51,077 nucleotides of DNA, taken from Halomonas elongata (lineage in GTDB: Bacteria > Pseudomonadota > Gammaproteobacteria > Pseudomonadales > Halomonadaceae). This document shows, in pieces, positions 36,656 to 43,849 of this stretch. The DNA lies in the NCBI RefSeq assembly GCF_029081005.1, contig NZ_JAJQTQ010000027.1, positions 1-51,077 on the forward strand. Direction: 5' to 3'. A model generated the notes under the pieces. It was given only the letters and a program-made list of their open reading frames with translations, was not told where the DNA came from and did not search any database. How positions within the stretch are numbered: position 1 is the first letter of the stretch; each line of letters opens with the position of its first letter. The position numbers were made by a program, and so were the translations under genes.

Positions 36656-37531
36656 TTACTGCTGCAGGCTGATGTGACGGATGTCGCCGCGCTGGATGGC
36701 CGACAGCACGTCGACGGCCTGGCTGGCATCGAGCCCGGTGACCGCCTGCAGATCCTCCAAGGCCTCGCCGAACGGATCGGCGGCCGGCACGTCCTGCAGA
36801 GCGCTACCCAGTCCCGCCCAGTCGTCGAGATCGGCTGGTTCAGAAGGCTCTGCGGGATTGGACGGCTCAGTGGGCTGTGCGGGCTCGGTAGGGGGCTGGG
36901 CTGCGCGCAGGCGCTCAAGTTCCGCACGCTCCCACTCGATCTCCTCGCGTTCGGCGGCCAAGCGCTCACGCTCTAGGGCAGCGGCGTGCCGTTCGCGCAG
37001 GGTGGCCAGCACCCGGGCCTTCTCGTCCTCAGCCTCTTTGGTGATGTCGAAATAGCCCTCGGTGTCGATGGCCTCGGCTTCGTCGATCAGGCCGGCCAGG
37101 CCGGTGGAGTCGAGCCCTTCGGCGGTATCGAGGTAGCTGGTGACTTCTTTCTCGAGGCGCTCGCGCAGTTGGGCGATGCGCGCCTCTTTGGCACGTTGTT
37201 CGGCCTCGTCCACCTCGCGTTTGGCCTCCCGATGCGGGGCTTCCAGTTGCTCGACTTCGCCGATCAGTCCCTTCGCACGCTGATTCACCATGTCGATGAA
37301 ATCGCGGTGGGGCTTGGTGATCGCGAGGCGGGCTTTATCGGTGCCCGTGCGCATTCTCGTCAGCGCCTGTATGGCCTTCTTACCAGACTCGTATCCGTGC
37401 TTGGTCGTGTAATCAGGCACTGGGCCATATCGTTTTTTTAGCTCGGCCAGCTGCTTCTCGGCGTCGTTGAGCTCGACCAACTCGGCGGCGTAGGGCTGAG
37501 GGGTGTCGAGTTTCTCGGCAGCGTTACTCAT
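36656..37531 (-). CDS. Coiled-coil phage protein of recombination module
   Basis: This 291-residue protein is dominated by charged coiled coil (about residues 75-215, with repeated EAEQRAKEARIAQLRERLEKE-type heptads), then a Pro/Glu-rich linker of TEPAQPTEPSNPAEPSEPAD type and a short C-terminal helical domain. The N-terminal 70 residues (DAEKQLAELKKRYGP and so on) are also helical. Position between the annealing protein and RdgC suggests a recombination or host-nuclease-inhibitor role. Family not firmly recognised. AAGGAG lies before the ATG, and the gene overlaps its upstream neighbour by 8 bp. Confidence 0.7.
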   Translation of the reverse strand: MSNAAEKLDTPQPYAAELVELNDAEKQLAELKKRYGPVPDYTTKHGYESGKKAIQALTRMRTGTDKARLAITKPHRDFIDMVNQRAKGLIGEVEQLEAPHREAKREVDEAEQRAKEARIAQLRERLEKEVTSYLDTAEGLDSTGLAGLIDEAEAIDTEGYFDITKEAEDEKARVLATLRERHAAALERERLAAEREEIEWERAELERLRAAQPPTEPAQPTEPSNPAEPSEPADLDDWAGLGSALQDVPAADPFGEALEDLQAVTGLDASQAVDVLSAIQRGDIRHISLQQ

Positions 37532-38336
37532 GGGTTGTCTCCTTGGGCTCCTCGGGATTCTGGTGGGCGGCCTTTTCCGCGGCTTTGGCCTGGCGGAGCT
37601 GCTCGATCGCTTCCTGGGCGGCTTTGTTCAGACGCTCACGGGCGACTCGCTCAGCTTCCTCGTCGAGGCGTGCGACGCTGGCACGGCGTGGCAGCTGCTC
37701 GACCTGGATAGCCAGCACCTTCTGAACACTGGCGGGGTGGGGGATCATGCCGAAGCCTTCGCACTGCTTTTCGAGCCAAGCCTTGAACTCGTCGCGCTTC
37801 TCCTGGAGGGCGGCGTCGTAGTCCTCGGCCATTTCAAGCTCGGTCTCGGCCTGGCGCTCCTGCAGGTAGCCCTGGTTGTCGAATTTCCCGCCGTAGACGT
37901 CGGCGGCGAAGCCGAGCAGGCTCAGGCATTTCTTGATGGCGTCGGTGACCGACTTCTTCGGCGCCTCGCCGTCGGTCTTCCAGAGTCCATTTCTCGTGCG
38001 ATATACAGCGCGGGTGTGGCCGAACTGGGTGACCTCTCCCTTCTCCCCCTGCCAGCGGTACCAGAGCACTAAGCGGACGGTGTGGGTCTGCTCGTGGGCG
38101 ATCAGCCCGCCTGTCTTTGCGTCGAGGACTGGCGCACCCTGGTCGTAGCGCTCGTCTTCGATGCGATACCCCCAGCCGATGCCCGCGGGGCCGAAGAGAT
38201 CGGTGGCCAGCTGGATCACATAGATCTGGTCCAGCGTCATGATATTCTGGCCATCGACATCGGCGGGCTTGATCGCCGTTGTTGGGGTCTTCTCGACCTG
38301 CCGCCATAGCGACAGGTGGTCAGTATCCTGCGTCAT
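37524..38336 (-). CDS. Rad52-superfamily ssDNA-annealing protein candidate
   Basis: This 270-residue protein has an N-terminal domain with GPAGIGWGYRIEDERY, TVRLVLWYRWQGEKGEV and KKSVTDAIKKCLSLLGFAADVYGGKFDNQGY. These are features of phage Rad52/DdrA/Erf-type annealing proteins. The C-terminal 90 residues are helical and charged. Such proteins anneal complementary strands during phage recombination, here with ssb and rdgC beside it. The ATG at 38336 follows GGAGAG at a long spacing. The exact subfamily needs a profile search. Confidence 0.72.
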   Translation of the reverse strand: MTQDTDHLSLWRQVEKTPTTAIKPADVDGQNIMTLDQIYVIQLATDLFGPAGIGWGYRIEDERYDQGAPVLDAKTGGLIAHEQTHTVRLVLWYRWQGEKGEVTQFGHTRAVYRTRNGLWKTDGEAPKKSVTDAIKKCLSLLGFAADVYGGKFDNQGYLQERQAETELEMAEDYDAALQEKRDEFKAWLEKQCEGFGMIPHPASVQKVLAIQVEQLPRRASVARLDEEAERVARERLNKAAQEAIEQLRQAKAAEKAAHQNPEEPKETTHE

Positions 38337-38409
38337 GGGGTATGCTCTCCGGGATTCAGTTCCATGGATCATCTGCCGGCCACTAGCAGCCACTGGTGAG
38401 CCGGCTTCT

Positions 38410-38805
38410 TTATTCGCCTCGGGCCTTGGCTAGTGCGGCGCGGGCTTTGTCCTGTGCTGGGCCGCTGCCTTCGCATACACTCCGCTCTACTGCTGCGAGT
38501 AAATCGTTGAGCGCCTCGTACAGATCCTCGCCAGCCTTCCGCTTCATGCCCCGAGCGTCCGAGATGCGGCGCTGTTCGGACACCAGATCGTCCACGTCGC
38601 CTTCCCTGAACCACTGGCGGCACAGGCTGTTGAAGTTCTTGTGTTTCGGAATCCAAGGCCGGTCTTCACCGCTGACGGATAGCTTTCCGAGCTCTCGCGG
38701 CTCCAGATCCTTGGTCCAAACCATGACCGTGCCGTCGCTGTAGAGCTGAAAGCGCACGCCTTCCTTGTGATATTCCGGGTAGACCCGGCTGGACTGGTCA
38801 CTCAT
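38410..38805 (-). CDS. Phage hypothetical protein
   Basis: This 131-residue protein is of unknown function. The N-terminal half looks beta-rich (VRFQLYSDGTVMVWTKDLEP, then SVSGEDRPWIPKH); the C-terminal half is helical (EDLYEALNDLLAAVERSVCEG). AGGAGG precedes the ATG at 38805. It overlaps the upstream gene by 4 bp and lies 73 bp before the annealing-protein gene. Confidence 0.65.
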   Translation of the reverse strand: MSDQSSRVYPEYHKEGVRFQLYSDGTVMVWTKDLEPRELGKLSVSGEDRPWIPKHKNFNSLCRQWFREGDVDDLVSEQRRISDARGMKRKAGEDLYEALNDLLAAVERSVCEGSGPAQDKARAALAKARGE

Positions 38806-39146
38806 GCCGCCTCCTTTGCTTTCGCTTCTGCCTGCTCTCTGACGATCTGCTCCATCGCCCGCCCCGCCCGCTTGCCGGCGTGCCGTATCTGCTCGTCATC
38901 GCCGGAGCGGAATGCCTGCATCAGCTCAGCCAGAGCGGCTGGATAGCGCTCGATGAACGCCTCTTGCGGGCCGCTGTACGTCGTTCCCTCGTCGACAAGG
39001 TCGCTGTCACCCCAGTCGTCTACATAACGTTCGATCCACGCCTTCATGGCCGCATCCTCGCGATCACGCTCGTCGAGTGCGTCCGGGTGGAGATGGGGGA
39101 ATCGTGGAGCGATGGTGTCAGTGCCGATTCGTGCAATGCTGTTCAT
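38802..39146 (-). CDS. Phage hypothetical protein, acidic helical
   Basis: This 114-residue protein is of unknown function. It contains a run of helical, charged sequence (DALDERDREDAAMKAWIERYVDDW) and an Ala/Glu/Lys-rich C-terminal helix. GGAGGAAGG precedes the ATG at 39146. Both ends overlap neighbours by 4 bp, so it is translated as part of a coupled block of small genes. Confidence 0.6.
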   Translation of the reverse strand: MNSIARIGTDTIAPRFPHLHPDALDERDREDAAMKAWIERYVDDWGDSDLVDEGTTYSGPQEAFIERYPAALAELMQAFRSGDDEQIRHAGKRAGRAMEQIVREQAEAKAKEAA

Positions 39147-39394
39147 GCCGCCTTCCTCCGGTCGGTGATCCACGCCAGCAGCTCCTCGCGCATCTCCTCT
39201 AGGGTGAGCTCGCCGTTCTGCGGCGCCGTACCTGCCTGGATAATGCGCGGCCCCTTTGACTCATCGAGGTAGGCGCTCAGCAAGATTTCGCCGCTGGCCT
39301 CGCGGCCTTCGCTGAGGCTGGCGTACATGCCTATGTCTCGCGGGATAGAACGCACCAGGCCGCGAATGTCGTCGATGATCTGTTCGTTGCTCAT
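39143..39394 (-). CDS. Phage hypothetical protein
   Basis: This 83-residue protein is of unknown function. A short N-terminal helix (MSNEQIIDDIRGLVRSIP), a middle strand-like section and a C-terminal helix (TLEEMREELLAWITDRRKAA) can be predicted. ATGA overlaps exist at both ends, linking it to the membrane peptide upstream and the acidic protein downstream. Confidence 0.6.
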   Translation of the reverse strand: MSNEQIIDDIRGLVRSIPRDIGMYASLSEGREASGEILLSAYLDESKGPRIIQAGTAPQNGELTLEEMREELLAWITDRRKAA

Positions 39395-39564
39395 GACCTA
39401 TCCCTCTTGCTGATCCAGTAGCCGACCACCAGGCATGGCGGCACGGTGAGCGCAGCCAAAGCGCCGATCAGGGCGATGAATACCGTCGTCCCGACCAGCC
39501 ACTCAGGCGCTGACGTGGGCAGTAGCCCGACCGCCCAGACGGCGGCGTCGCGTAGTGGGTTCAT
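39391..39564 (-). CDS. Small phage membrane protein
   Basis: This 57-residue ORF, read from the sequence directly, has one or two hydrophobic helices (WLVGTTVFIALIGALAALTV and PPCLVVGYWI), with a charged end KRDRS. Its stop overlaps the next start (ATGA), and it begins inside the preceding gene, which ends 62 bp later in another frame. That compact packing supports translation. Function unknown; it could belong with the secreted protein two genes upstream. Confidence 0.5.
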   Translation of the reverse strand: MNPLRDAAVWAVGLLPTSAPEWLVGTTVFIALIGALAALTVPPCLVVGYWISKRDRS

Positions 39565-39697
39565 CCCATGACTCCTTCAACGATTCCTCCAGCCGGCGCT
39601 GCTCGAACCATCGGTCGATGTCGAGGCGCCGTGCATAGCGGTCGTTGGCTTTTTGGTCGTTGCGGTCGTTGATGTCGCGCTTGGTGAGCGGCTTCAT
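39503..39697 (-). CDS. Very basic small phage protein
   Basis: This 64-residue, highly charged protein (KRDINDRNDQKANDRYARRLDIDRWFEQRRLEESLKESWDE) is probably all helical, with an RRRR cluster near the end. It overlaps the upstream gene (ATGA at 39694-39697) and the membrane peptide downstream. Function unknown. Confidence 0.55.
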   Translation of the reverse strand: MKPLTKRDINDRNDQKANDRYARRLDIDRWFEQRRLEESLKESWDEPTTRRRRLGGRATAHVSA

Positions 39698-40023
39698 GCG
39701 CTCTCCGTCGCGTCCAGGCAGGCGGCGAACCAGTCGTTGGAGAACTCGGTGATGACCTGCTGCTGAACCTCGGCGGTGTTGTAGCGGTTGGTGTCGAACG
39801 CATCGCGGATCATCTCGACGCCCAGGTCATGGCTCGGGTCGACAGCGATCATCTCTTGCATGGGGACGCCGGACTGCCGGGTGGTCATGATCTGCTCGGC
39901 GAGGCTGCCGATGGCGTTGCAGTATTCGAGGTGGTCTTGCGTCTCCGCCGCCTCAGCCGTGAATGGGCTGGCGACCAGCAGAGCGGATGCAATAGCGGTA
40001 GCGGTGATGGTGGTAGCGGGCAT
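39694..40023 (-). CDS. Secreted phage protein of unknown function
   Basis: This 109-residue protein has a signal peptide (TATAIASALLVASPFTAEA, cleavage likely after AEA), leaving a periplasmic domain of about 83 residues with two cysteines (EYCNAIG and FAACLD) that could form a disulfide. A periplasmic product expressed from a prophage is a candidate for superinfection exclusion or envelope modification; this is inference. AGGAGG precedes the ATG. Confidence 0.65.
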   Translation of the reverse strand: MPATTITATAIASALLVASPFTAEAAETQDHLEYCNAIGSLAEQIMTTRQSGVPMQEMIAVDPSHDLGVEMIRDAFDTNRYNTAEVQQQVITEFSNDWFAACLDATESA

Positions 40024-40042
40024 ACTGGCCTCCTATGGGCGT

Positions 40043-40064
40043 AAAAAAGCCGCTATGCAGCGGC
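40043..40064 (-). terminator. Leftward terminator at pentapeptide gene end
   Basis: The stem GCCGCT/AGCGGC with a 4-base loop (40049-40064) is followed by UUUUUU leftward. It overlaps the last codons and stop of the pentapeptide gene and lies 20 bp before the secreted protein's start. Confidence 0.8.
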
Positions 40065-41099
40065 GTCGTTTTCGTTGGTTTTTGTCGGCTCGGCGGGCGA
40101 CATCTCGATGATCTGCTGTAGTAGCGGCTTCCAGCGACGCCACCAGTCGAGAGCTTGCTTGCCATCCATCTCGATGATTTTCCGGTCGTCGAACGCCCAC
40201 CAGCTCTCGATAGAGTGGCGCTGGCAGTCGATCTGCATCATGTCGGCGGTGTAGGTGACCATGTAGCCGTCGGCCTGCAGGCTCTTGACGTGATTCAGGT
40301 TTCCAACAAGCCCCCACAGGTCGGCGTCCTCCAGGTTGGCGCGCTCCAGGTCGGCGCCCTGCAGGTTGGCACGCCACAGGTCGGCGCCCCGCAGGTTGGC
40401 GTCCTCCAGGTTGGCGCCCCACAGGTTGGCGCCCCGCAGGTCGGCGCCCTGCAGGTCGGCGCCCCACAGGTTGGCGCCCTGCAGGTTGGCACGCCACAGG
40501 TTGGCGCCCCGCAGGTTGGCGTCCTCCAGGTTGGCGCGCTCCAGGTCGGCGCCCCGCAGGTTGGCGCCCTGCAGGTCGGCGCCCCACAGGTTGGCGCCCC
40601 ACAGGTTGGCGCCCCGCAGGTCGGCGCCCTGCAGGTTGGCGCCCTGCAGGTTGGCACGCCACAGGTTGGCGCCCCGCAGGTTGGCGTCCTGCAGGTTGGC
40701 ACGCCACAGGTTGGCGCCCCGCAGGTTGGCGCCCTGCAGGTTGGCAAGCCACAGGTCGGCGCCCCGCAGGTTGGCGTCCTCCAGGTTGGCGCCCCACAGG
40801 TTGGCGCCCTGCAGGTTGGCGCCCCGCAGGTTGGCGCCCTGCAGGTTGGCACGCCACAGGTTGGCGCCCCACAGGTTGGCGTCCTCCAGGTTGGCGCGCT
40901 CCAGGTCGGCGCCCCGCAGGTTGGCGCCCCACAGGTTGGCGCCCCACAGGTTGGCGCCCTGCAGGTTGGCACGCCACAGGTTGGCGCCCCACAGGTTGGC
41001 GTCCTCCAGGTTGGCGCGCTCACCGTCTTCGCTGCCTTGCAGCCACTGCTTATGGGCGGCCAATGCCGCCTCAATATCCTCGGGTTTCATCGGCTTCAT
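40053..41099 (-). CDS. Pentapeptide-repeat protein, 47 repeats
   Basis: This 348-residue protein has a 26-residue head, then about 47 uninterrupted pentapeptides of A(N/D)Lxx type (residues 27-261) that should form a right-handed quadrilateral beta helix. An 85-residue tail follows ([49 protein letters not shown]). The tail resembles the C-terminal domain seen in other phage and bacterial pentapeptide proteins. Pentapeptide helices of the MfpA/Qnr type mimic DNA and bind gyrase, but function here is unknown. GGAGG precedes the ATG. Terminators flank the gene on both sides. Confidence 0.9.
   Translation of the reverse strand: MKPMKPEDIEAALAAHKQWLQGSEDGERANLEDANLWGANLWRANLQGANLWGANLWGANLRGADLERANLEDANLWGANLWRANLQGANLRGANLQGANLWGANLEDANLRGADLWLANLQGANLRGANLWRANLQDANLRGANLWRANLQGANLQGADLRGANLWGANLWGADLQGANLRGADLERANLEDANLRGANLWRANLQGANLWGADLQGADLRGANLWGANLEDANLRGADLWRANLQGADLERANLEDADLWGLVGNLNHVKSLQADGYMVTYTADMMQIDCQRHSIESWWAFDDRKIIEMDGKQALDWWRRWKPLLQQIIEMSPAEPTKTNENDAAA
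40317..41021. repeat. 15-bp coding tandem repeat array
   Basis: There are forty-seven units of 15 bp, mostly CAGGTTGGCGCCCCG or one- to three-base variants on the + strand. Larger blocks of several units are repeated exactly. The uniformity at third-codon positions points to recent expansion by slippage or unequal exchange rather than old protein-level selection. The array also leaves long antisense frames open. Confidence 0.95.
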
Positions 41100-41122
41100 G
41101 GCCGCCTCCTGGATTTGGAATC

Positions 41123-41144
41123 AAAAAAGCCGCCCGGAGGCGGC
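41123..41144 (-). terminator. Leftward terminator upstream of pentapeptide gene
   Basis: The stem GCCGCC/GGCGGC with a 4-base loop (41129-41144) is followed by UUUUUU in the leftward direction. It ends 24 bp before the pentapeptide ATG, with no room for a promoter between. The stretch 41145-41399 holds no convincing gene. Confidence 0.8.
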
Positions 41145-41399
41145 AAGCAGGGGAATCGATGACCGGCTCTCGCCGGGATGCAGATGCATCGGCGGAACGC
41201 CCTCGGTGTGAGTGCCGCTTCCAACGGCAAGGACGCTCCCCGATGGCCCCGTATTCTCAGCCCGGGGCGGGGCGCTTGGCGCCACTGTCGCAGCTGCCGC
41301 GTACCGGTCTGCCCCGGCTGCCTCACCACTTCCGCAGGTGACGCGCTTCGCGCTACGCTGAAGTTTCCACACATCGCGTAGCGAAAGAGGTGTTAACTA

Positions 41400-41624
41400 A
41401 TGGAACGAAGAATTGGTCAGCGCAGAGTCAGCGGCGAGCCCAGGGATGGCGGAGCCAGCGTCAAGGCCAGCAAAGCGAGGCAGCTCGCGGCAGACATTCG
41501 CTCTAGGGCCGCTCAAGGCAATCGCCTTGACGTCAAGTCGATAGCCAGCGCGATAGAAAGCCTGGCGGATGCCGTTGAGCGCCAAGACCAGCGAATCACT
41601 CAAATTGAGAACAGTGAAGAGTAA
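41400..41624 (+). CDS. Small basic helical protein, opposite strand
   Basis: This 74-residue protein is encoded against the direction of the leftward operon. The N-terminus is very basic (MERRIGQRRVSGEPRDGG), followed by helix (KASKARQLAADIRSR) and a terminal coiled coil (SIESLADAVERQDQRITQIEN, with AIESLAD as written). AAAGAGGTG lies upstream of the ATG. Its end overlaps the convergent coiled-coil gene by 29 bp. Function unknown; an antisense chance ORF is possible. Confidence 0.4.
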   Translation: MERRIGQRRVSGEPRDGGASVKASKARQLAADIRSRAAQGNRLDVKSIASAIESLADAVERQDQRITQIENSEE

Positions 41625-41835
41625 AGGAGGGCCCTGGCTCCCCAGCCTCAAGCTGGCCGTCCACGCCATTCAGGTCGGCCAGCTTGTTCCACAAGATGCG
41701 CTCAAACTCGGTCCTGAGAAGGAAAACGTCGTCAGAGCGTTGCTTCAGCTCCTCTTCTTTTTCCCGCAGGGCAAGGATTTTCGTTTGCAACCCGTGAAGC
41801 TCTGCGAGACGGGCTGTCGTTCCGATATCACTCAT
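41596..41835 (-). CDS. Small coiled-coil phage protein
   Basis: This 79-residue, mostly helical protein (LAELHGLQTKILALREKEEELKQ) has a short variable C-terminus. GGAG precedes the ATG at 41835. It lies 7 bp downstream of the first gene of the leftward operon, in the place where lambda-like phages keep small regulatory or anti-host genes. Function unknown. Confidence 0.6.
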   Translation of the reverse strand: MSDIGTTARLAELHGLQTKILALREKEEELKQRSDDVFLLRTEFERILWNKLADLNGVDGQLEAGEPGPSFTLHCSQFE

Positions 41836-41842
41836 GGCGTCA

Positions 41843-42133
41843 CTACTCCGATTTGTTGGTGTCTGACTGTCGATCCAGGCTCACGCGAATGGTGTCCGAA
41901 AGCGCCCTCGCCGTATCGCGGCTCATCGTGAGCGAGGCGATTGCCGACTTCACGTTCTGAAGGATCTCGTCATCTTGGCTGGTCGCCCCGTCTCTGACAT
42001 GGACCTGGTCCTGAGCAAAAGTGACGACAAGCCGACCATCCTTCATAGCGGCCACGACGCAGTTATTGATATGCCCGTGAGTACATGTCGGGGATGTTTT
42101 GATTGGGGTTCCTGAAGAACTTTTCTTGCTCAT
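41843..42133 (-). CDS. First gene of leftward phage operon, unknown
   Basis: This 96-residue protein is the first after the PL-like promoter, with AGGAGGA before the ATG. THGHINN near residue 19 and HVRDG are polar; the C-terminal half is helical (DEILQNVKSAIASLTMSRDTARALSD). By position it could be an N-like antiterminator or an anti-host protein, but it lacks an obvious arginine-rich RNA-binding head. Function unknown. Confidence 0.6.
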   Translation of the reverse strand: MSKKSSSGTPIKTSPTCTHGHINNCVVAAMKDGRLVVTFAQDQVHVRDGATSQDDEILQNVKSAIASLTMSRDTARALSDTIRVSLDRQSDTNKSE

Positions 42134-42433
42134 GGCGATTCCTCCTGTTGATCATCCATCAGCCCACTCGGTGAATGAGCTGGTGGATGACGCCCCGCTG
42201 TGCAGGGCGTCGGAATCCATTTCTCTCCCGTGACGCTGGACTGGCGCCGACTCAAGACAAGGTTTGCCGTCCCCTGCCCTGGCCTACGCCCCACCTCTCT
42301 TAGGGGCGCCCGGAACGGTTCACCTGCTGGGTGATTGCCGCCTGCTACCGGATGGCGTCACGGGTCTTTCGATTCGTTGTTAAAGAGCGCCGGCTTTTCC
42401 GGGCCGTGGGCGTTTTGCCCTTCGACGGTTTGA
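42134..42433 (-). other. Long untranslated leader of leftward operon
   Basis: About 300 bp between the PL-like promoter and the first ATG hold no credible gene. One clear hairpin (GACGCCC/GGGCGTC, 42189-42211, 9-base loop) lies near the start codon, and a GC-rich fold (GGGGCGCCCG region) lies around 42295. Such a leader could carry antitermination signals, which the downstream terminators would require. Confidence 0.4.
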
Positions 42434-42492
42434 ACTATAGAAAACTATAGAGGCCGATGCAATAGAAAAATGCAGAAAACTATAATTTTCTG
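42434..42492 (-). promoter_or_regulatory. PL-like promoter with two operator sites
   Basis: Read leftward, TTGCAT (42457-42462) and TATAGT (42434-42439) are separated by exactly 17 bp, a good sigma-70 promoter. Operator-like palindromes CTATAGAAAACTATAG (42435-42450) and CAGAAAACTATAATTTTCTG (42473-42492) overlap the -10/spacer and the upstream side. The core AGAAAACTAtA is shared with two sites between cI and cro. Confidence 0.7.
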
Positions 42493-42581
42493 CCGTCGCT
42501 ATACATAAGGATCTGATTTCTGGAGGTTTGGCTAATGGATATGGCTGTTGCGGCGGCGGGATCAGTCAGGCGGGCATGAAA

Positions 42582-42602
42582 AACCCGCCTCGTGGGCGGG
42601 TT
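42582..42602 (-). terminator. Terminator of the immunity (cI) operon
   Basis: The 8-bp stem AACCCGCC/GGCGGGTT with a 5-base loop is followed by UUUUU leftward. It lies 27 bp after the stop of the second small gene below cI and separates that operon from PL. A 14-codon rightward ORF with GGAGG (42535-42579) ends just before it and is probably chance. Confidence 0.85.
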
Positions 42603-42628
42603 GGGGAGACTGGCGGGGCGGTATTGCG

Positions 42629-42841
42629 TCAGGCGGCTTTACCCTGGGTCGCGTCGACGTGAGCAATATACGCCTGGTCGAGCAAGATATTCACCTGCTG
42701 GGCATGGTAACGAGCCTGGATAAGGATGTTTTCGCGCGACGAGCGGCTTGTATTGGCTACCGCCTCATCGAGCTTCGTCATCTGCTGATCAATGCTCTGC
42801 ATCCGCTGGTTCATCTCTTCAAGGATCTCGCTGCACTCCAT
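42629..42841 (-). CDS. Small coiled-coil protein in rex-like position (second)
   Basis: This 70-residue helical protein (ECSEILEEMNQRMQSIDQQMTKLDEAVAN, then IQARYHAQQVNILLDQAYI) starts at 42841 with GAGGA upstream, inside the end of the previous gene. It is the last gene of the cI operon before the terminator, the place that rexB occupies in lambda. It is soluble rather than a membrane channel like RexB. Function unknown. Confidence 0.55.
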   Translation of the reverse strand: MECSEILEEMNQRMQSIDQQMTKLDEAVANTSRSSRENILIQARYHAQQVNILLDQAYIAHVDATQGKAA

Positions 42842-43088
42842 TTTCCTCACCCTCGTCAATAAGGCTGCTCACTAAGTCGTGTGCCTTCTGGTGGTGCTCA
42901 TTCGCCTTTCGCAGGGTTTGCTGAATCTGCTGGGCTTCGGGGTCGGTAAACACCTGGCCAGACTGAACAAGCTTTGTCGTCACTGATATTAGCACATCTT
43001 GAGAATCCAGACTGGCTGCCTTGGCATGCACGAGCGCATCACGAAGAATCCGTACTTGCTGCTCCAGTTCCTGCTCTCTGCTTGACAT
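42819..43088 (-). CDS. Small coiled-coil protein in rex-like position (first)
   Basis: This 89-residue, almost entirely helical, glutamine-rich protein (SREQELEQQVRILRDALVHAKAASL, then DPEAQQIQQTLRKANEHHQKAHDLVSSL) has AGGTG before the ATG. It lies 72 bp downstream of the repressor in the same direction and would be expressed in the lysogen. It overlaps the next gene by 23 bp. An exclusion or immunity role is inferred from position only. Confidence 0.6.
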   Translation of the reverse strand: MSSREQELEQQVRILRDALVHAKAASLDSQDVLISVTTKLVQSGQVFTDPEAQQIQQTLRKANEHHQKAHDLVSSLIDEGEENGVQRDP

Positions 43089-43160
43089 ATAACACCTATT
43101 TTTGCTTTTGAGTGAAACGGGCGCCCTACACCCTGGGCTTCCTGAGCCACAGCGAGCCGA

Positions 43161-43826
43161 TCAAGGCGAGTAACGCGATGGCTTCGCGATGGCGCCCACG
43201 TAGTGGATACGCTCGACATCTTCCTCGAACAGATATAGCGGGTCGAAGTCGTCGTTGATGCTATCGAATCGGTACTGGCCGTCCCGCAGCCAGATGAACG
43301 TCTTGATCATGCACTGGCCATCGGTTGTGCAGATCAGCACCTCGTCGCCAGCGACGTAGGGATGGTTGGGCTCAATGACCACGTATTCGTTGTGCTTTAT
43401 GCGGGGCGTCATGCTATTGCCGACCACGCGCAGCCCGTAGGCATCGACATCGCTACTTTCGATCATTATGTACCCGTCACCCATCTCAACGGGATAGCTC
43501 ATAGCCTCGAAGTAGCCTTCGGGACCGAGCTGCGCATTACCCTTCACCGGCACCCTGCCCTGCCGTACTGGGAATGGGGCGCCTTCGACGTTGGACTGAG
43601 ACATGCTGGGGTGCTGCGTCACCTTGCCATCGCCTACCAGCGACTCAGGCGTCACATTGTAGAGCTGAGCCAGCTTCATGAGGTTGCCGCCCTTCGGGGT
43701 CGTGCCGCCCAACTCCCACTGCGACACCGCACCGAAGGTGACGCCAATCTTGTGGGCCACGTCCTTCTGCGTGAGGCCGACGGCCTTCCGGGCTGCGCGC
43801 AGGCGCTTGCCGATCTCTTGGCTCAT
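43161..43826 (-). CDS. CI-like phage repressor, S24 peptidase family
   Basis: This 221-residue protein has an N-terminal helix-turn-helix (LTQKDVAHKIGVTFGAVSQWE, about residues 18-38) and a C-terminal LexA/CI self-cleavage domain. The nucleophile serine is in VVGNSMTPRI and the lysine in CMIKTFIW, so the repressor should be RecA-inducible. It is divergent from a Cro-like gene, with paired operator sites between. It keeps the prophage silent, and its own transcript continues into two small genes. Confidence 0.92.
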   Translation of the reverse strand: MSQEIGKRLRAARKAVGLTQKDVAHKIGVTFGAVSQWELGGTTPKGGNLMKLAQLYNVTPESLVGDGKVTQHPSMSQSNVEGAPFPVRQGRVPVKGNAQLGPEGYFEAMSYPVEMGDGYIMIESSDVDAYGLRVVGNSMTPRIKHNEYVVIEPNHPYVAGDEVLICTTDGQCMIKTFIWLRDGQYRFDSINDDFDPLYLFEEDVERIHYVGAIAKPSRYSP

Positions 43827-43849
43827 TGCCTCGTCCTAACCAGTAAGCG

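Noticed and set aside
40317..41021. CRISPR-like regular repeats
   Set aside because: The units are contiguous 15-bp coding repeats without spacers; they encode pentapeptides.
40155..41162. A 335-codon rightward ORF ([12 protein letters not shown] repeats) antisense to the pentapeptide gene
   Set aside because: It exists only because the 15-bp repeat lacks stops in several frames. The leftward frame has a ribosome site, the pentapeptide pattern and a real C-terminal domain.
41096..41374. Leftward ORFs of 83 and 92 codons upstream of the pentapeptide gene
   Set aside because: They cross a strong terminator, lack ribosome sites and have low-complexity Arg/Pro/Ala products.
42535..42579. A 14-codon rightward ORF with GGAGG before the ATG
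   Set aside because: Its alanine-rich product and its end against a terminator on the other strand make it more likely chance; no neighbouring promoter is convincing.
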